Shown: positions 14,953 to 16,452 of the stretch, piece after piece | How the letters are laid out: every line of letters begins with the position of its first letter | Position numbering within the stretch: position 1 is the stretch's first letter | Assembly (NCBI GenBank): GCA_002373165.1 | Contig: DFJS01000039.1 | Location: 1-16,452 of the forward strand | Direction: 5' to 3' | Source: Ruminococcus sp. UBA3665 | GTDB taxonomy: Bacteria; Bacillota; Clostridia; Oscillospirales; Ruminococcaceae | Length of the DNA stretch: 16,452 nucleotides | The notes under the pieces: model-generated | Told to the model about the DNA's origin: nothing | Database searches by the model: none | Seen by the model: the letters and a program-made list of their open reading frames with translations, nothing else | Position numbers and translations under genes: made by a program

Positions 14953-15234
14953 ATTCATGTTTCTGATAATATCGCTGAAAGAACTGTGAAGCCATTTGTC
15001 ATCTGCCGTAAGAATTTCCTGTTCTGTGATACAGAAAAAGGGGCAGAAGCAAGTGCCATTATTTGTACCGTCATAGAAACAGCAAACCGAAACAATTTGA
15101 ATCCTTACGAGTATCTGAACTATCTGCTGACAGCCCTTCTCACATTCGGTGAGAATCCGACCGTATCACAAATAAAATCTATCATGCCATGGAGTCTCAC
15201 GATTCCTGCTGTATGCCGCAATCCTGAATTGTGA
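14953..15234 (+). pseudogene. IS66-family transposase, C-terminal fragment
   Basis: The frame reads SDNIAERTVKPFVICRKNFL, then FCDTEKGAEASAIICTVIET, then a LNPYEYLNYLL and IMPWS ending. This is the C-terminal signature of IS66 transposases, including the conserved Glu of the DDE triad in NIAERTVKPF. A GTG at 14986 would start an 82-aa product, but the true frame continues upstream only to a stop at 14914. The rest of the roughly 500-aa transposase and its helper genes are absent, so this is a dead remnant. The C-terminus is intact and followed by a terminator at 15264-15294. It is a different IS66 lineage from the fragment at the right window edge. Confidence 0.82.
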
Positions 15235-15263
15235 ACTTTCTGTTAATACTATTTCAAATTGTG

Positions 15264-15294
15264 AAAAGCCAGTCCAGACATGACTGGCTTTTTT
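15264..15294 (+). terminator. Rho-independent terminator after the IS66 fragment
   Basis: AAAAGCCAGTC (15264-15274) pairs with GACTGGCTTTT (15282-15292) around a seven-base loop, followed by further T. It is 30 bases past the transposase stop and on the same strand. Confidence 0.85.
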
Positions 15295-15335
15295 CATTGC
15301 AAGACGTTGAATATTGACCGCTTACATATATCCCG

Positions 15336-15357
15336 AAAAAGCAACCCGTTTTTGCTC
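15336..15357 (-). terminator. Possible weak terminator of the metallophosphatase gene
   Basis: On the minus strand a short stem AGCAA/TTGCT with a seven-base loop is followed by TTTTTC. It lies about 70 bases beyond the stop of the 15428-16117 gene. The stem is short, so this is tentative. The rest of 15295-15427 shows nothing else I can name. Confidence 0.4.
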
Positions 15358-15427
15358 ATATATACAAAAAATCCCACTCCGCCAGTGAATATGTTTTTCG
15401 TTGGAGAAGGGTGATCATTCTCGGTAT

Positions 15428-16117
15428 TCAATCTATCAGCATCTCCACATCATGCATCAGGAAATGCAGATTGTCAATCCTCTTGTTTATATGCCAATGC
15501 CCCAGATACCACGCCTTGTAGTCAAGCATCTCCTCAATGGTGTCCAGCCAGTGCTCCGTACTGTTGTCCACGGTAGACTGGTCGATTCCTGGCAGGAAGC
15601 ACTCTGTCCGAACATACTTATACGGGCAGGTGTGGGAGAATACCACATCCACATGATGTGCCTTGCACTGCTGCTCAACATATTCCTTGATCGTAGGAGT
15701 CGGCTGTTCGTCTGGCCACCACTTATACCCCTTACGAAGGCGATAGAATTTGTCAACGCTATAAGCACCGCCGATCACAAGACACCGTTTGCCTTCGATG
15801 TCGAAGATATCTCCGTCAACCGGAAACAGGATATTCGGGAAGTCCTCTTCATACAGAACACGGCCGCCGTACCACTGCATTTTCTGATAGGAGCAGATAT
15901 TTTGTGGTCTGTTCTCATGGTTGCCGTGGATGCAGAAAAAAGTGGATTTCAAGAGTGAAAGCTCCTGCTTCATCAGCCTGTCACGAATCTGACCGGTATA
16001 GTTGATTCCTACATCACCGAGCAGTACGATAATATCCTCTTTTGTCGGCTGACACTTATTAAAAAGGTCGTGAACCGGTGTCGTATCTCCGTGAATATCT
16101 CCTGTAATATAAACCAT
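15428..16117 (-). CDS. Calcineurin-like metallophosphoesterase
   Basis: A 229-aa protein with the full metallophosphatase motif set: GDIHGD (Asp7, His9), GDVG (Asp35), GNHE (Asn66, His67, Glu68), a SHT motif near residue 163, and GHWH (206-209). These residues bind two metal ions and hydrolyse phosphoesters. The substrate cannot be told; relatives include protein phosphatases, nucleases and nucleotide hydrolases. The start is well set by AGGAGG seven bases before the ATG at 16117. The protein is cytoplasmic (no signal peptide). A 44-aa gene lies 26 bp upstream on the same strand, probably co-transcribed. Both sit between two unrelated IS66 remnants, so they may be cargo of a decayed element. 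Such small phosphatases are frequent in prophage and integrative-element regions. Confidence 0.88.
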   Translation of the reverse strand: MVYITGDIHGDTTPVHDLFNKCQPTKEDIIVLLGDVGINYTGQIRDRLMKQELSLLKSTFFCIHGNHENRPQNICSYQKMQWYGGRVLYEEDFPNILFPVDGDIFDIEGKRCLVIGGAYSVDKFYRLRKGYKWWPDEQPTPTIKEYVEQQCKAHHVDVVFSHTCPYKYVRTECFLPGIDQSTVDNSTEHWLDTIEEMLDYKAWYLGHWHINKRIDNLHFLMHDVEMLID

Positions 16118-16143
16118 AATATCGCCTCCTACATATATCTCCT

Positions 16144-16278
16144 CTATATAAGCACCAGAACGGTGCCGCCATCTGCTTTTATCGCCACAGGATTTCCATA
16201 TCGTAGCAGCAAGTCATCGTACTCGATGTAGTCACAAAACTCCTGCTGAGAGATCATGTTGATATTCTGTAGATTCAT
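16144..16278 (-). CDS. Small 44-aa hypothetical protein upstream of the phosphatase
   Basis: The open frame begins MNLQNINMISQQEFCDYIEY and ends YGNPVAIKADGGTVLVLI. A GAGGG ribosome site lies six bases before the ATG (start 16278). The stop is 26 bases before the metallophosphatase ATG, with that gene's RBS between them, so the two are likely one transcript. The pattern of a short helix, then RYGNPVAI and a strand, is loosely like the small N-terminal domain of prevent-host-death-type antitoxins. With 44 residues this cannot be claimed. Confidence 0.6.
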   Translation of the reverse strand: MNLQNINMISQQEFCDYIEYDDLLLRYGNPVAIKADGGTVLVLI

Positions 16279-16327
16279 TATTCGCCCTCATTCCTGATTA
16301 GCTGTGATCCGTCACTATACACATAAC

Positions 16328-16452
16328 GGAGCAAAATCCAGTGCTATATGGTATTCTATTCTCTCGACTGCTCAGGCAAACGGACTGGATGCCGAAAAAT
16401 ATCTGATTGACTTGTTTTCTCATCCTCCCGGAACTATTCTTCTGCCCTGGAA
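16328..16452 (+). pseudogene. IS66-family transposase fragment, cut by the window edge
   Basis: The frame from 16328 reads GAKSSAIWYSILSTAQANGL, then DAEKYLIDLFSH and ILLPW at the window end. This matches the same C-terminal IS66 block as the fragment at 14953-15234 (GAEASAI, ETANRNNL, IMPW) but with different sequence. Upstream of 16328 the similarity stops and a stop codon lies at 16295-16297, so the 5' part is lost or frameshifted. The remaining C-terminus would lie beyond the window. Confidence 0.72.

Noticed and set aside
15401..15958. 185-codon plus-strand open frame over the metallophosphatase
   Set aside because: Antisense of a gene with all phosphatase motifs; no ribosome site or family match.

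Overview
The window looks like chromosome from a cellulosome-forming Ruminococcus-type Firmicute. The main reason is a secreted family-3 carbohydrate esterase carrying a type I dockerin. Strong AGGAGG ribosome sites, consensus sigma-A promoters with 17-bp spacers, a tRNA without an encoded CCA end, and IS66 remnants fit this. The species cannot be fixed from the sequence alone.

Layout. (1) Positions 1-66 hold the 3' end of a tRNA and a strong terminator. (2) 101-4679 is a carbohydrate-ester region. A lipoprotein SGNH/GDSL hydrolase (minus strand) is transcribed divergently from a tight five-gene plus-strand operon: two tandemly duplicated membrane proteins, the dockerin-bearing CE3 esterase, a DUF4291 protein and a 147-aa unknown. 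The two units are driven from back-to-back promoters in one short intergenic region. (3) 4706-6124 (minus) is a sensor-GAF-GGDEF diguanylate cyclase with its own promoter. (4) 6258-6725 (minus) is the last quarter of an asparagine synthetase, cut off at its 5' side.

(5) Immediately beyond the asnB break lies the most interesting part, 6797-13479. It is a two-gene operon with its own promoter and terminator. The first gene encodes an 1876-aa protein with an Sm/SH3-like N-terminus, a cold-shock-like OB domain, a long TPR/helical array, a STAND-type P-loop ATPase and a C-terminal winged helix. It overlaps by 4 bp (ATGA) a 351-aa protein ending in a HEPN-like R-x4-H motif. The architecture (long sensor array, NTPase switch, putative RNase partner) and its position between a broken housekeeping gene and transposase debris suggest a conflict or antiphage system. 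This is inference; I do not recognise the pair as a named system.

(6) 13525-14645 contains a minus-strand DUF3102-like coiled-coil gene flanked by two 97-bp elements in the same orientation. Each has 14-bp inverted arms around a 69-bp AT-rich core, and the arm sequences differ between the copies in a compensatory way, so pairing has been kept. (7) 14660-16452 is mobile-element debris: degenerate GGAAAnAAGTC repeats, an IS66 transposase C-terminal fragment, a metallophosphatase with a 44-aa gene upstream, and a second, different IS66 fragment running off the window edge. Sections 4-7 read as an accessory island beside a core polysaccharide-degradation locus.
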